DNA from: Sediminibacterium sp.
GTDB taxonomy: Bacteria > Bacteroidota > Bacteroidia > Chitinophagales > Chitinophagaceae
Assembly (NCBI RefSeq): GCF_019264485.1
Contig: NZ_JAHVAA010000007.1
Location: 1-64,000, forward strand
Length of the DNA stretch: 64,000 nucleotides
Reading direction: 5' to 3'
Every line of letters starts with the position of its first letter. The first letter of the stretch is position 1. The notes below the pieces were generated by a model. The model did not search any database. It saw nothing but the letters and a program-made list of their open reading frames with translations, and was not told the DNA's origin. Shown piece after piece: positions 9,380 to 17,843 of this stretch. The position numbers and the translations under genes were made by a program.

Positions 9380-9385
9380 GAGAAC

Positions 9386-9421
9386 AGAGAAATAAGAAAT
9401 AAGGAATAAGGAATAAGAAAT
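9386..9421. repeat. tandem aataagg words
   Basis: Short run of aataagaaataagg / aataaggaataag repeats directly after clpX. The same word forms the arms of a palindrome at 44180-44215. Confidence 0.5.
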
Positions 9422-9444
9422 ATTGAAGTAAAGAATATAATCAG

Positions 9445-9474
9445 GCGATGGGAATAACTTCTCATCGCTTTTTT
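9445..9474 (+). terminator. Rho-independent terminator of clpX
   Basis: GCGATGGGAA (9445-9454), loop TAAC, TTCTCATCGC (9459-9468) with one G-U pair, followed by TTTTTT. Confidence 0.9.
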
Positions 9475-9512
9475 GTTTGGAGCGTTTAATTTGCGGGAGA
9501 GAAGTCAGGAGT

Positions 9513-9615
9513 TGAAAGTCCGAAAGTCCGAAAGTCCGAAAGTCCGGAGAACCGAGGCAGACTTATAAATTTATTCAAAATCTTTCGGACTTTCGGTCTC
9601 CCCGACTTCCGGACT
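9513..9615. repeat. Palindrome of tandem gaaagtcc units
   Basis: Four consecutive copies of the 8-bp word GAAAGTCC begin at 9514. About 60 bp further on the complementary words (CTTTCGGACTTTCGG, from 9582) form the opposite arm, ending in a GACTTCCGGACTCC stretch. It lies between the convergent clpX and SRPBCC-VOC genes. There are no regular spacers, so this is not a CRISPR array. Confidence 0.75.
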
Positions 9616-9619
9616 CCCT

Positions 9620-10585
9620 CTACTTCGCCCAGCAATTAATCATCCAGTTAATACCATATTTGTCTGTAAAACTGCCGAAATAGGCGCCGAAGAACATATC
9701 CTGTAAGGGCATATCTATTTTTCCACCGGCTGATAACCCATTGAACAATCTTTCAGCTTCTACCCTGGTTTCAGGTTCTATGCTGATATGCATATTGTTT
9801 CCCTGGTTGAGTGTGAAACCCATTTCTTTGGGAGCATCTGTACCCATTAAAATATGACCGCCCGTTATGGGTAATTCAACATGCAGGACCATTTTTTTAA
9901 TTTCATCTGCAACCGGAGGATGGTTGCTATCGGCAGGTAAATCACCAAAACGCTGGATACCGCCGGCTACAAATGCAGTTTTAAATACCGACTGATAAAA
10001 ACGGAAGGCTTCTTCTGTTTTGCCGTCGAAATTAAGATAGGTACAAACCCTTGCTATTGTGCCTGTTTTCATTTCGGAACGCAACTGAAACTTCGCCTGA
10101 ATATACTGATCGAGGTTTTCCATGGCCATGGAAAAACCTTCTCTGAAACCCATTTCAACAATCTTTTCGAGGTCGCTCAGCGATTGATAAGCAATAACAA
10201 TGTTTACGGTTGTTACTTCATCGTTTTCGGTAAAACGATTGGTCCAGTGTGCGCGGGGGAAATCAGTGTTGATCTTTCCGTCTTCATCACAAAATGCATC
10301 AAGACCAGAAAAAGTAACATGTGGATCGATATGCTCATAGTCGGCACGACACCAGTGACAGTCGGCATTTGGACCTTTCATACTATAGTGCCAGTAACCA
10401 CCTTCGCGAAAATCCATCGATTTGGTGATGGTCTGGTAGGGTTTGGGTGCCCACCACTGGTCGAGCAGTTCGGGTTTGGTCCAGGCATCCCATACAAAAG
10501 GCAGGTTGGCATTAAACTCACGTTGCACATGAATGGTATTGTTTTCTTTGTTCACCGTGAAGTCGAAAAAAAGTGTACGGCTCAT
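9620..10585 (-). CDS. SRPBCC (AHSA1-like) - VOC fusion protein
   Basis: 321 aa. Residues ~5-165 form an AHSA1-type SRPBCC domain ([37 protein letters not shown], then a C-terminal helix [14 protein letters not shown]). Residues ~172-321 form a PhnB-like VOC domain ([19 protein letters not shown], ending [20 protein letters not shown]). Both domains are usually separate small proteins; joined here they would give a ligand-binding or small-molecule-modifying protein of unknown substrate. Its ATG overlaps the stop of the upstream ArsR regulator (ATGA), so the two are translationally coupled, the standard context of AHSA1-type genes. Confidence 0.85.
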   Translation of the reverse strand: MSRTLFFDFTVNKENNTIHVQREFNANLPFVWDAWTKPELLDQWWAPKPYQTITKSMDFREGGYWHYSMKGPNADCHWCRADYEHIDPHVTFSGLDAFCDEDGKINTDFPRAHWTNRFTENDEVTTVNIVIAYQSLSDLEKIVEMGFREGFSMAMENLDQYIQAKFQLRSEMKTGTIARVCTYLNFDGKTEEAFRFYQSVFKTAFVAGGIQRFGDLPADSNHPPVADEIKKMVLHVELPITGGHILMGTDAPKEMGFTLNQGNNMHISIEPETRVEAERLFNGLSAGGKIDMPLQDMFFGAYFGSFTDKYGINWMINCWAK

Positions 10586-10902
10586 TTCTTTTGTGTTTTA
10601 AGAGTGTTTAATACTTTATCTAATTGGTTAAATCTGTTTTCCCAGAGCTGTCTGAACTGGTCGAGCCATTTATCAATCTCTTTCATTTTCTTGGCGTTGA
10701 GTGTATAATGAATCTCTCTTCCTGTTTGTTTCTGCTCTACCAGCTGGCATTCGGTAAGAATGCGCAGGTGTTTGGAAACAGCCTGTCTGCTCGAATCAAA
10801 ATGTTCGGCAATGGCATTGGGTGTCATGGCCTGAAAAGCAATCAAAGCAATAATGGCCCTGCGGGTAGGATCGGCAATAGCCTGGAAAACATCACGTCTC
10901 AT
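10582..10902 (-). CDS. ArsR-family winged-helix repressor
   Basis: 106 aa from the ATG at 10902 ([20 protein letters not shown]), the usual N-terminus of this family; an in-frame upstream ATG at 10950 would add 16 atypical residues and would lie inside the promoter. [26 protein letters not shown], wing around [12 protein letters not shown]. There are no cysteine metal site motifs, so it is not a metal sensor of the ArsR/SmtB kind but the type that pairs with AHSA1/SRPBCC genes. Repeats around its -7 box (10923-10962) suggest autoregulation. Confidence 0.88.
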   Translation of the reverse strand: MRRDVFQAIADPTRRAIIALIAFQAMTPNAIAEHFDSSRQAVSKHLRILTECQLVEQKQTGREIHYTLNAKKMKEIDKWLDQFRQLWENRFNQLDKVLNTLKTQKK

Positions 10903-10922
10903 GATAGTAGATATTATTGTGA

Positions 10923-10967
10923 AACTATTCGGTTGCAAATATAAATGCAACTGTTTGGTTTCGCAAA
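10923..10967 (-). promoter_or_regulatory. Promoter with candidate ArsR operators
   Basis: On the minus strand, TTTG (10967-10964), a 20-base spacer and TATATTTG (10943-10936) form a near-ideal Bacteroidetes promoter for the arsR-SRPBCC/VOC pair. Two direct repeats, AACTATTCGGTTGC (10923-10936) and AACTGTTTGGTTTC (10949-10962), lie 26 bp apart on either side of or overlapping the -7 box, with a GTTGCA-N8-TGCAAC dyad between them. Confidence 0.6.
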
Positions 10968-11072
10968 ATTTATTTTTAATGAATGGGGAATAACTATTCA
11001 GCTTAAGGGGAAAACCCGTGGTGAATGCTTAGGCTGAGATGCTGATTAATATATTTAGCAGGGATTTATTGG

Positions 11073-11504
11073 CTAATTTACTCCACCCAAATACCATAAA
11101 CCTTTTCCCTGCTCTGCATATTCCACTATCCGTTTTACGTCGCTGCCATTGGGTTTACAGCTATAAATACTTTGTTTGAAATTAAAACCATTATCCTCTC
11201 TGCCTACAAAAAACAGGGTTTTCCCATCGGGCGATAACCTGATACCATTTTCGCCTGCCATCACTACATTGGGCGGAAGTGTAATATTTATTTTGATGGC
11301 ACCTGATCCGTCATAATTGGCGATCCATACTTCATGCTTGCCAACAGAGGGTGGAACAGATTTGAAGAACACAATCTTATTGAGTTGCGAATAGCCCGGC
11401 ATGGGTGATTCTGCAATAACAAATTTGCCACAGCTGATCTGCAGCATTAAAATAGCACCCGCAAAAAGAAAGAGAATAATACTTCCAAGCAGTAATTTTT
11501 TCAT
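11073..11504 (-). CDS. exported hypothetical protein with TolB-like beta-propeller repeat
   Basis: 143 aa. N-terminal hydrophobic segment (residues 5-24) as signal peptide or anchor. The rest contains IRLSPDGKTLFFVGR and IYSCKPNGSDVKRIV, typical of PD40/TolB propeller blades (LSPDGKxL, xxDGSxxxxI). At this length it would hold only about two blades, far fewer than a closed propeller, so it is either a short family variant or the remnant of a larger protein. Stand-alone; no known partner. Confidence 0.6.
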   Translation of the reverse strand: MKKLLLGSIILFLFAGAILMLQISCGKFVIAESPMPGYSQLNKIVFFKSVPPSVGKHEVWIANYDGSGAIKINITLPPNVVMAGENGIRLSPDGKTLFFVGREDNGFNFKQSIYSCKPNGSDVKRIVEYAEQGKGLWYLGGVN

Positions 11505-11695
11505 GATATAATAATTGATGAGGTTAACAGAAATACAATAATCAGTTGCAACTGCAAACTATCTGTTACAGGTGTACATGAACCGGGGGGAGGGGCGTGT
11601 ATGCGTACAGATATTATTGTAAAATAACAACTGTATTTCAGAAACACAAATTTCGGTAATTATTTTTGTTGAGTGTGCACACTGTTATACCAATC

Positions 11696-12088
11696 TCATC
11701 TCTCCCTCATCATAAGGTATTCAAAATAAACGACAGCAAGAATTACAAAAGTTTCCGACAGAAAATAAATAAGAGCAGGTATGTTCAACTCTTCAAAATA
11801 GAGAATGGCTAAATATAATGAATAGAATATATAAAGCAGGTTGCCAGTCATAACGACTGATAAAAATAATTTCCATTTAACCGGTCTTACCCATGCGCAG
11901 CCAAGAGAATAACAGGCAAATAAAACCGGAAAAAAGATAAGCAGCAGAAACATTGATTCGGGTATAGTAAAAATACTTTTGCAACTATAGATGACCCATA
12001 GTAAAACAGCCGACAGCATAGCACCAATTCCATCGATCAGAAAAATCTGTTGTGTTGTTAGTGACCGGATATTAAATCGCATCATCAT
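11696..12088 (-). CDS. small multi-pass membrane protein
   Basis: 130 aa, four hydrophobic segments (around residues 15-33, 42-62, 73-95, 103-123), no recognised family motifs. Its ATG follows directly on the stop of the upstream membrane gene (12089), so the two form one transcription unit and may work together. Confidence 0.65.
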   Translation of the reverse strand: MMMRFNIRSLTTQQIFLIDGIGAMLSAVLLWVIYSCKSIFTIPESMFLLLIFFPVLFACYSLGCAWVRPVKWKLFLSVVMTGNLLYIFYSLYLAILYFEELNIPALIYFLSETFVILAVVYFEYLMMRER

Positions 12089-12706
12089 TTATTTACCTGT
12101 AAGTATATTGTATTCGGCCGGAATTAACACTCCTTTGAAATGATTTGTAAGACCGTAAAAAATAATCATCGTAATAATAAAACCTGAGGCCAGGATAATA
12201 TTTACCTGTTGTTTAGGCAAAAGACCCAATAAGGGTGTTTTCATTTTTTTACTGTGAACAGCCGCTATATGACCAAAGAAAGAAAGAATGGCCAATCCAT
12301 AATAAGGGATAAAAAAGAGGTTGATAGGAAAGCTGTTCAAACCGGCAACTCCAAAATAAAAATTTGTGTCGAGTTTTAATATGTAACGACCAGCTAATAC
12401 AGCACTCACATGAATAACAAGAAAGAATGCCATATACAGACCTGTTCGGTAATGCAGCTTATCATAAAAACCTAACGCCGCTTTTCTACCGGCTTTGAAC
12501 AACCTGATCCCGGAAATAATCTGTACCAGTACAGCCGCTAACAAAATCGTTTCTGCAAATACATTGCGGTATATTCCACGGAATGATTGCATGGTGGCGA
12601 TATGTTTTTCAGCCCCCTGTAGGGCAACTATATGATTGAAGAGATGAAAGCCAATGAAAAGACTGATACATAATCCAGACAGGTAATGGATTTTTTTAAG
12701 CGTCAT
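12089..12706 (-). CDS. membrane protein with cytochrome-b-like histidines
   Basis: 205 aa, five to six membrane segments. Histidines lie within helices at regular places (SLFIGFHLFNHIVAL, FLVIHVSAVLAG, ILSFFGHIAAVHSKK), a pattern reminiscent of diheme succinate-dehydrogenase-type or other b-type cytochrome anchors. No enzyme subunits lie next to it, so haem binding is inference. A TAATTTTG -7 box at 12732-12739 (minus strand) sits 26 bp upstream of the ATG. Coupled to the downstream small membrane protein. Confidence 0.6.
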   Translation of the reverse strand: MTLKKIHYLSGLCISLFIGFHLFNHIVALQGAEKHIATMQSFRGIYRNVFAETILLAAVLVQIISGIRLFKAGRKAALGFYDKLHYRTGLYMAFFLVIHVSAVLAGRYILKLDTNFYFGVAGLNSFPINLFFIPYYGLAILSFFGHIAAVHSKKMKTPLLGLLPKQQVNIILASGFIITMIIFYGLTNHFKGVLIPAEYNILTGK

Positions 12707-12731
12707 GATCGAAAGGGTAAAATTTCACCAC

Positions 12732-12739
12732 CAAAATTA
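12732..12739 (-). promoter_or_regulatory. -7 box of the two-gene membrane operon
   Basis: Minus-strand TAATTTTG matches TAnnTTTG just upstream of the ATG at 12706. No clear -33 box. Confidence 0.4.
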
Positions 12740-12913
12740 GTAAAGATTTACATCAGCCTTTCTAAAATACCTTGTTCGTAGATGTACAACCTGTTTTTGT
12801 ATATGAATGTATTTGTTGACCAATTTGCGAATAGAATATAATCGGGTATTTCTTAACCCACATCAATAAACAGTGTTTACTGGCAGACTATGTTTACAAA
12901 AATATAAGTCAGT

Positions 12914-13564
12914 ATGGTTAAGGTTTCTGGTAAATGGTTGGGTATATGTATGATATTCTCGTTTCTCTCTTATGGTATAGGAATGGGTTTAATGGAAGTG
13001 ATCAACAAACCTGCATTGCAACCCTTACAGGTACTGGAACAGAGAAATAAAATAATCACCGGCGGCATACTTGTTACAGTTTTTCATAGCCTGTTTAATA
13101 TGGTATGGTTGGTTGTCATGTATGGCCGGTTAGCCATATTCCACCATATGCTTTCGAGGTTTTATCTGGGTGCAGGATTAATAGCCACAGTTATGCTGGC
13201 CATTGGTGGTGTTTCTATGTTGCTACCTGTTTCGTTAAGTAATTCCGCTGGAAATGATCAGTTATGGTTTTCTGCCTTTGTAATATGGTCTTCTGCCATC
13301 AATTTTTATGCTTATCAAACAGGTATGTTTATTTGGGGGATAGGCGGGTTGGCTTTTTGTTATTTACTCAACAGGTCACACTTTGCTCCACCGGTATTTC
13401 CTGTTTGGGGTAGTATTGGGTATTTAATATTCATTACAGGAACCATCCTTGAATTATTTGGCATAGCTGCAGGGGTGGCGCTTTCTATACCCGCCGGATT
13501 ATTTGAAATCGCACTGAGTGTTTGGATCATCAAAAATGGTTTTGCAAAAACTGATACTGTATGA
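12914..13564 (+). CDS. DUF4386-like membrane protein
   Basis: 216 aa with six predicted membrane segments. Order and spacing (FSFLSYGIGMGLMEVI, then a hydrophilic loop with LEQRNKIITGGI, FHSLFNMVWLVVMYGRL, and a final IPAGLFEIALSVWIIKNGF) resemble the DUF4386 family, whose function is unknown. Stands alone, convergent with the Crp-like regulator. Confidence 0.6.
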   Translation: MVKVSGKWLGICMIFSFLSYGIGMGLMEVINKPALQPLQVLEQRNKIITGGILVTVFHSLFNMVWLVVMYGRLAIFHHMLSRFYLGAGLIATVMLAIGGVSMLLPVSLSNSAGNDQLWFSAFVIWSSAINFYAYQTGMFIWGIGGLAFCYLLNRSHFAPPVFPVWGSIGYLIFITGTILELFGIAAGVALSIPAGLFEIALSVWIIKNGFAKTDTV

Positions 13565-13605
13565 TGCTGAGGGGCGTTTACCGGATTAAGCCAAACAACA
13601 AAGAA

Positions 13606-14199
13606 TTATTTCTTTTCAGCAATACGTTTGCGTATTCTGCTCAGCGATTCAGGTTTTACACCGATATAACTTGCAATATGGTACTGGGGCATTTTTTGAA
13701 AAATATCGGGGTGTGTTTCGATGAGTTTGAGGTACCTCATTTCAGGGCTTTCTGTTAAATAAGATGATATCCATTGTTGCTGTGCTGAAAAAACGGTTTC
13801 CATAACAGCCCTTGAAATTGTTTCGAATCGCGGGAATTGCTTGAATAATTCTTGTCCCTTTTGTTCATTGCCCACTACAATGGATGTGTCTTCTATACAT
13901 ACCAGACTTTCCGGTGCAGTGGCGTTATTGGTGAAACTGGTCAGGGAAATAATCCATTGTTCTTTTTTATGAAAATGAGTAGTTATTTCTTCTCCATCTA
14001 CTATTTTGAACTGTCTTACTGAACCTTCGAGAATAAAAAAACTGTCTTTATTGTATTGTCCTTCTTTTACAATCATCTCTCCTTTGGTAAAATTTTTCGT
14101 TACTATACTCGCAAGAATGGCTTCTTTTTCATCGGGAGAAAGTATGGCGAATGTTGAAAAATATTGTATCAGTGGATGGTCCATGGTACGGAATATCAT
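13606..14199 (-). CDS. Crp/Fnr-family transcriptional regulator
   Basis: 197 aa. Residues ~10-120 form a cyclic-nucleotide-binding-type beta roll (TKGEMIVKEGQYNKDSFFILEGSVRQF, as in CAP). The C-terminal part is an HTH (ASYIGVKPESLSRIRKRIAEKK). It lacks the cysteine cluster of Fnr and the full cAMP-binding PRSAT-like motif, so the effector is unknown. An internal ATG at 14184 (MDHPLIQYFSTFA) is an equally plausible start and typical for the family. Confidence 0.83.
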   Translation of the reverse strand: MIFRTMDHPLIQYFSTFAILSPDEKEAILASIVTKNFTKGEMIVKEGQYNKDSFFILEGSVRQFKIVDGEEITTHFHKKEQWIISLTSFTNNATAPESLVCIEDTSIVVGNEQKGQELFKQFPRFETISRAVMETVFSAQQQWISSYLTESPEMRYLKLIETHPDIFQKMPQYHIASYIGVKPESLSRIRKRIAEKK

Positions 14200-14446
14200 T
14201 TATGACTTCTTTGCTGTTTTATTATGCAAGTCAATTGTCTGATAAAGATACTGCTGTTCATCTGTCGGGACAGATTTTGAGATATTTCAGATTTCAAAAA
14301 TTAAAATAACACAGCGTACCCCTAAAAAAATTGGAGGCGCAAAGATCCATCTGCTGTCCTATTTCAGACATCCTGCATCTTACATCAGCCATCTCCCATT
14401 TGGCATTTGGCCAAAAAATCAGGTTATTTGCAGACAAATCAATCAC
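14200..14446. other. intergenic region upstream of pyrH with a half palindrome
   Basis: From about 14341 to 14400 it contains words such as cagacatcctgcatcttaca and catcagccatctcc, the same vocabulary as the palindrome around the tig terminator (6379-6480), but only one arm. No ORF of note. Confidence 0.4.
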
Positions 14447-15163
14447 ATGCTTCCCAAGTTCAAACGCATCCTCCTCAAATTATCCGGTGAAGCCCTGTTG
14501 GGTGACCAGAAAAACGGCGATCCCTTTAACCCCAAAATCATTGAACAATATGCCCACGATATTAAACTGGTCACCAATTTGGGTGTACAGGTGGCTATTG
14601 TAATTGGCGGAGGTAATATTTACAGGGGTATGAATGAGGCTGACAGTGGTATTGAACGTGCACATGGCGATTATATGGGTATGCTGGCAACAGTTATTAA
14701 TGCTATGGCCATGCAGGCCATGCTGGAAAAAATAGGTGTCTATACCCGTTTGCAAAGTGCCATTAATATGGAACAGGTAGCTGAACCATATATACGCAGG
14801 AAAGCCCTGCGCCACCTCGAAAAAGGGAGGGTGGTTATTTTTGGTGCAGGTACCGGTAACCCTTATTTCACCACCGATACAGCGGGTTCATTAAGGGCCA
14901 TTGAAATGAAAGCTGACGTTATTCTGAAAGGAACAAGGGTAGATGGCGTTTATACCGCCGATCCTGAAAAAGATCCTACAGCTACCAAATACGATAAAAT
15001 AAGCTTCCAGGAATGTATTACCAATAACCTGAAAGTAATGGATATGACGGCTTTTACCCTTTGTATGGAAAATAAACTCCCCATTATTGTTTTCGATATG
15101 AATAAACCCGGAAACCTCCTGAAAGTGGTGGAAGGAATGAATGTAGGGACTTTTGTGAGCTGA
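14447..15163 (+). CDS. pyrH: UMP kinase
   Basis: 238 aa, amino-acid-kinase fold. It phosphorylates UMP to UDP in pyrimidine nucleotide synthesis. Visible motifs: [12 protein letters not shown] (ATP-binding start), [23 protein letters not shown] (UMP and phosphate binding) and [13 protein letters not shown]. Length and start are standard for bacterial PyrH. The TolC-like gene starts 58 bp downstream on the same strand. Confidence 0.96.
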   Translation: MLPKFKRILLKLSGEALLGDQKNGDPFNPKIIEQYAHDIKLVTNLGVQVAIVIGGGNIYRGMNEADSGIERAHGDYMGMLATVINAMAMQAMLEKIGVYTRLQSAINMEQVAEPYIRRKALRHLEKGRVVIFGAGTGNPYFTTDTAGSLRAIEMKADVILKGTRVDGVYTADPEKDPTATKYDKISFQECITNNLKVMDMTAFTLCMENKLPIIVFDMNKPGNLLKVVEGMNVGTFVS

Positions 15164-15220
15164 TGGCCCATTGGTGTAAATTATCATTAACCATACCGAG
15201 CCATTGTTAACTTCATTGCA

Positions 15221-16519
15221 ATGAAAAAAATGCTGTTTCTCTTCTGCTGTATAAATGCCAGTATGGGTTTTGCACAGGGACGTCTTAGTTTAACAGATGC
15301 CATCCAGGTTGCATTAAAAAACAGCCTCGATATTCAACTGGCCAAAAACAATCTGGAGATCAGTACCATCAATAATCACCAGGGTATTGCGGGAGCGTTG
15401 CCCACTGTTACCGCTACGGCTAATGATAATGAACAGATTATTTCTATCAACCAGAAATTTTCTGATGCTTCCAGAAATACGACCCGTAATAATGTGGGTT
15501 CCAATAACCTTTCTGTTGGCGTAACCGGTACCATATTGCTTTCAAACGGATACCGTGTGGTGACCACTAAAAAACGACTGGGTGAATTGGTACAACAAAA
15601 TGAACATTTACTCAATGTTCAGGTACAAAATACCATGGCAGCCGTGGCTACCCGTTATTATGATATTGTAAGAAACCAGGGCTTCATAAAAACCATTGAC
15701 CAGTCGATAGGGGTGTTTCAGAAAAGACTCGATATACTGTTGGCAAGAAAAGAAGCGGGTCTCTCAAACAATGCAGATATTTTTCAGGCAAGGCTCGATT
15801 TGAATGCGCAGGTGCAGCAAAAGTTGCAGCAGGAACTGGTGATTCAACAGGGTAAGACAGATTTATTAAATCTCCTCTTTTTAAACCCCGATTCATCCAT
15901 TACGATTGTTGATACGATTCTGGTTGAAAAAAATATGTTGCTGGCAACTGTACAGTCTGCTCTAAAGAATAACCCACAAATGCTGAGTGCAGAACAACAG
16001 GTGAAGATTAATGAACTGATTGAGAAAGAAACAGCTGCTTTGGGTAAACCTACCCTTCGTGCCAATACCGGATATAATTTCAATAACACAAAAAGTGGCG
16101 CTGGTTTTGCTTTATTAAACCAGAGTTATGGTCCTTTTCTGAGTGTGAACCTGAGTATACCAATCTATAATGGCTCTGTTTTTAAACGTCAGCAGCAGGT
16201 GGCTGAAATAAATTCGAGAAATGCGCAGTTGCAAAAAGAAGGTTTATTGCAAACACTTGAAGCGGGAGCGGTAAGAACTTATCAGGCTTATAAAAATGCT
16301 TTACAGCAACTGGAAACAGAAGTAGAGAATTATAAACTGTCAATGCAATTGGTTGACCTGGTACTGAAACGTTTTGAGCTGAACCAGGCTACAATCATTG
16401 ATGTAAGACAGGCCCAGCAAAGTTTTGAAGCTACCAGTTTCAGGATGGTAAACCTGAATTATACAGCCAAACTGGCTGAAATAGAACTAAAGCGCCTGGC
16501 CAATAGCATCACACCCTGA
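15221..16519 (+). CDS. TolC-family outer-membrane efflux protein
   Basis: 432 aa. Signal peptide (MKKMLFLFCCINASMGFAQ), then repeated long amphipathic helices with the TolC family rhythm (LSLTDAIQVALKNSLDIQLAKNNLEI at the start of the mature protein, a second DARLDLNAQVQ-type helix, and IPIYNGSVFKRQQQVAEINSRNAQLQKE in the second half). Such proteins form the trimeric channel of tripartite export systems. No pump genes are adjacent; a second TolC-like gene with its RND pump lies at 58.7-64 kb, so this one may serve another transporter. Confidence 0.88.
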   Translation: MKKMLFLFCCINASMGFAQGRLSLTDAIQVALKNSLDIQLAKNNLEISTINNHQGIAGALPTVTATANDNEQIISINQKFSDASRNTTRNNVGSNNLSVGVTGTILLSNGYRVVTTKKRLGELVQQNEHLLNVQVQNTMAAVATRYYDIVRNQGFIKTIDQSIGVFQKRLDILLARKEAGLSNNADIFQARLDLNAQVQQKLQQELVIQQGKTDLLNLLFLNPDSSITIVDTILVEKNMLLATVQSALKNNPQMLSAEQQVKINELIEKETAALGKPTLRANTGYNFNNTKSGAGFALLNQSYGPFLSVNLSIPIYNGSVFKRQQQVAEINSRNAQLQKEGLLQTLEAGAVRTYQAYKNALQQLETEVENYKLSMQLVDLVLKRFELNQATIIDVRQAQQSFEATSFRMVNLNYTAKLAEIELKRLANSITP

Positions 16520-16580
16520 TTTTTCTTTCTACAGTTGATCACAGCCATTCAGGATGTATTATTTTGCTTCCAAATAGTTT

Positions 16581-17738
16581 GTGCTGATGCATTTTCCATC
16601 AATCAACTCCAAGCTTCCACATGTTGGAACCACCATTTTTACAGTGATGAGTCAGCTTGCTGCGCAACATGGAGCAGTAAATCTTGGTCAGGGGTTCCCC
16701 GATTTTCCTATGCATGAAACTTTAACCGGACTGGTTGATAAAGCCATGCGTGACGGCTATAACCAGTATACACATATGAATGGTTACTCCTTGCTGCGTG
16801 AAAAGCTGGCGGCTAAAGTAGCGGCGCTGTATTCAACAAAGATTAATCCCGATACAGATATTACCATTACACCCGGCGGCACTTATGCCATCTATACATC
16901 ACTCACCACTGTTTTGCAGTCTGGCGATGAAGTCATTGTGTTTGAACCGGCTTATGATAGTTATATACCGAATATTGAAATCAATGGTGCGAAAGCAGTT
17001 CGCATACCGTTAACCTATCCTGTGTATTCGATACCATGGGATGAAGTGAGGGCGAAGATCAATCCACGTACAAGAATGATCATGATTAATTCGCCACATA
17101 ACCCTACCGGTGCAGTGCTTTCAGCAAGAGATATGCAGGAGTTGTCGGCCATTGTTGAGGGTACAAATATTTTAATCCTGAGCGATGAAGTGTATGAGCA
17201 CCTTATTTTCGACGGCCTGCAGCATGAAAGTATGCTTCGTTATCCTGAATTGCTGAAACGCAGTTTTGTCTGTTTCTCTTTTGGTAAAACCTATCATTGT
17301 ACAGGCTGGAAACTCGGCTATTGTATCAGTTCGCCTCAGTTGATGCATGAATTCAGGAAAGTGCACCAGTTTAACTGTTTTAGTTGCGATACACCCAAGC
17401 AGGTAGCTTTAGCTGAATATTTGAATGATACCGAAGCTTATAAAACATTAGGTACTGAGATACAGGCCAAAAGAGATTATTTCAGGAATAAAATGGAAAG
17501 CACTCCTTTTACATGTATTCCATCACATGGTAGCTATTTTGAATGTTATAGTTATGCAGGCATCAGTGAGGAGCCCGATACCGAGTTTGCCAAAAGACTT
17601 ACCATTGATTATGGTGTGGCCACCATTCCTGTATCTGCTTTTTATCAGGACAGAAAAGATGATAAAGTTGTTCGCTTCTGTTTTGCCAAAAAAGAATCTA
17701 CACTTGATATGGCTATTGAAAAATTAAAACTACTGTAG
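16581..17738 (+). CDS. methionine aminotransferase-like class I/II PLP enzyme
   Basis: 385 aa, fold type I aminotransferase. The N-terminus SKLPHVGTTIFTVMSQLAAQHGAVNLGQGFPDFP is typical of YbdL/kynurenine-aminotransferase-like methionine transaminases. PLP-binding signs: SPHNPTGAV (172-180) and SFGKTYHCTGWKLGY, with Lys236 as the Schiff-base lysine. It likely interconverts methionine and its 2-oxo acid in methionine salvage. The true start may be the second ATG (16587). A cystathionine-synthesis-type gene follows on the other strand. Confidence 0.85.
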   Translation: MLMHFPSINSKLPHVGTTIFTVMSQLAAQHGAVNLGQGFPDFPMHETLTGLVDKAMRDGYNQYTHMNGYSLLREKLAAKVAALYSTKINPDTDITITPGGTYAIYTSLTTVLQSGDEVIVFEPAYDSYIPNIEINGAKAVRIPLTYPVYSIPWDEVRAKINPRTRMIMINSPHNPTGAVLSARDMQELSAIVEGTNILILSDEVYEHLIFDGLQHESMLRYPELLKRSFVCFSFGKTYHCTGWKLGYCISSPQLMHEFRKVHQFNCFSCDTPKQVALAEYLNDTEAYKTLGTEIQAKRDYFRNKMESTPFTCIPSHGSYFECYSYAGISEEPDTEFAKRLTIDYGVATIPVSAFYQDRKDDKVVRFCFAKKESTLDMAIEKLKLL

Positions 17739-17747
17739 TATTATAAG

Positions 17748-17831
17748 CTGCGAAATCTCCTTTTTCTCTCGTTCTCTGCGGTGACTATCCGGGTAAAGTC
17801 ACCGCAGAGAAAGGAGGGCGCAGCGTTTTCG
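17748..17831. repeat. Family A palindrome (CTCTGCGGTGA type), copy 1
   Basis: GCTGCGAAATCTCC...TCTCTGCGGTGAC (left arm to 17785), short loop, GTCACCGCAGAGA (17798-17810) and GGGCGCAGCGTTTTCG-like right end. It sits between convergent genes (ends 17738 + and 17844 -), where it can also act as a transcript end. Confidence 0.85.
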
Positions 17832-17843
17832 AAGAGAAAGGAG

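Noticed and set aside
9513..9550. Tandem GAAAGTCC units as a CRISPR array
   Set aside because: Units are 8 bp without spacers, and face an inverse copy; no cas genes.
10184..10708. 174-codon + frame across the SRPBCC-VOC / arsR junction
   Set aside because: Overlaps two supported genes on the other strand and shows no conserved motif.
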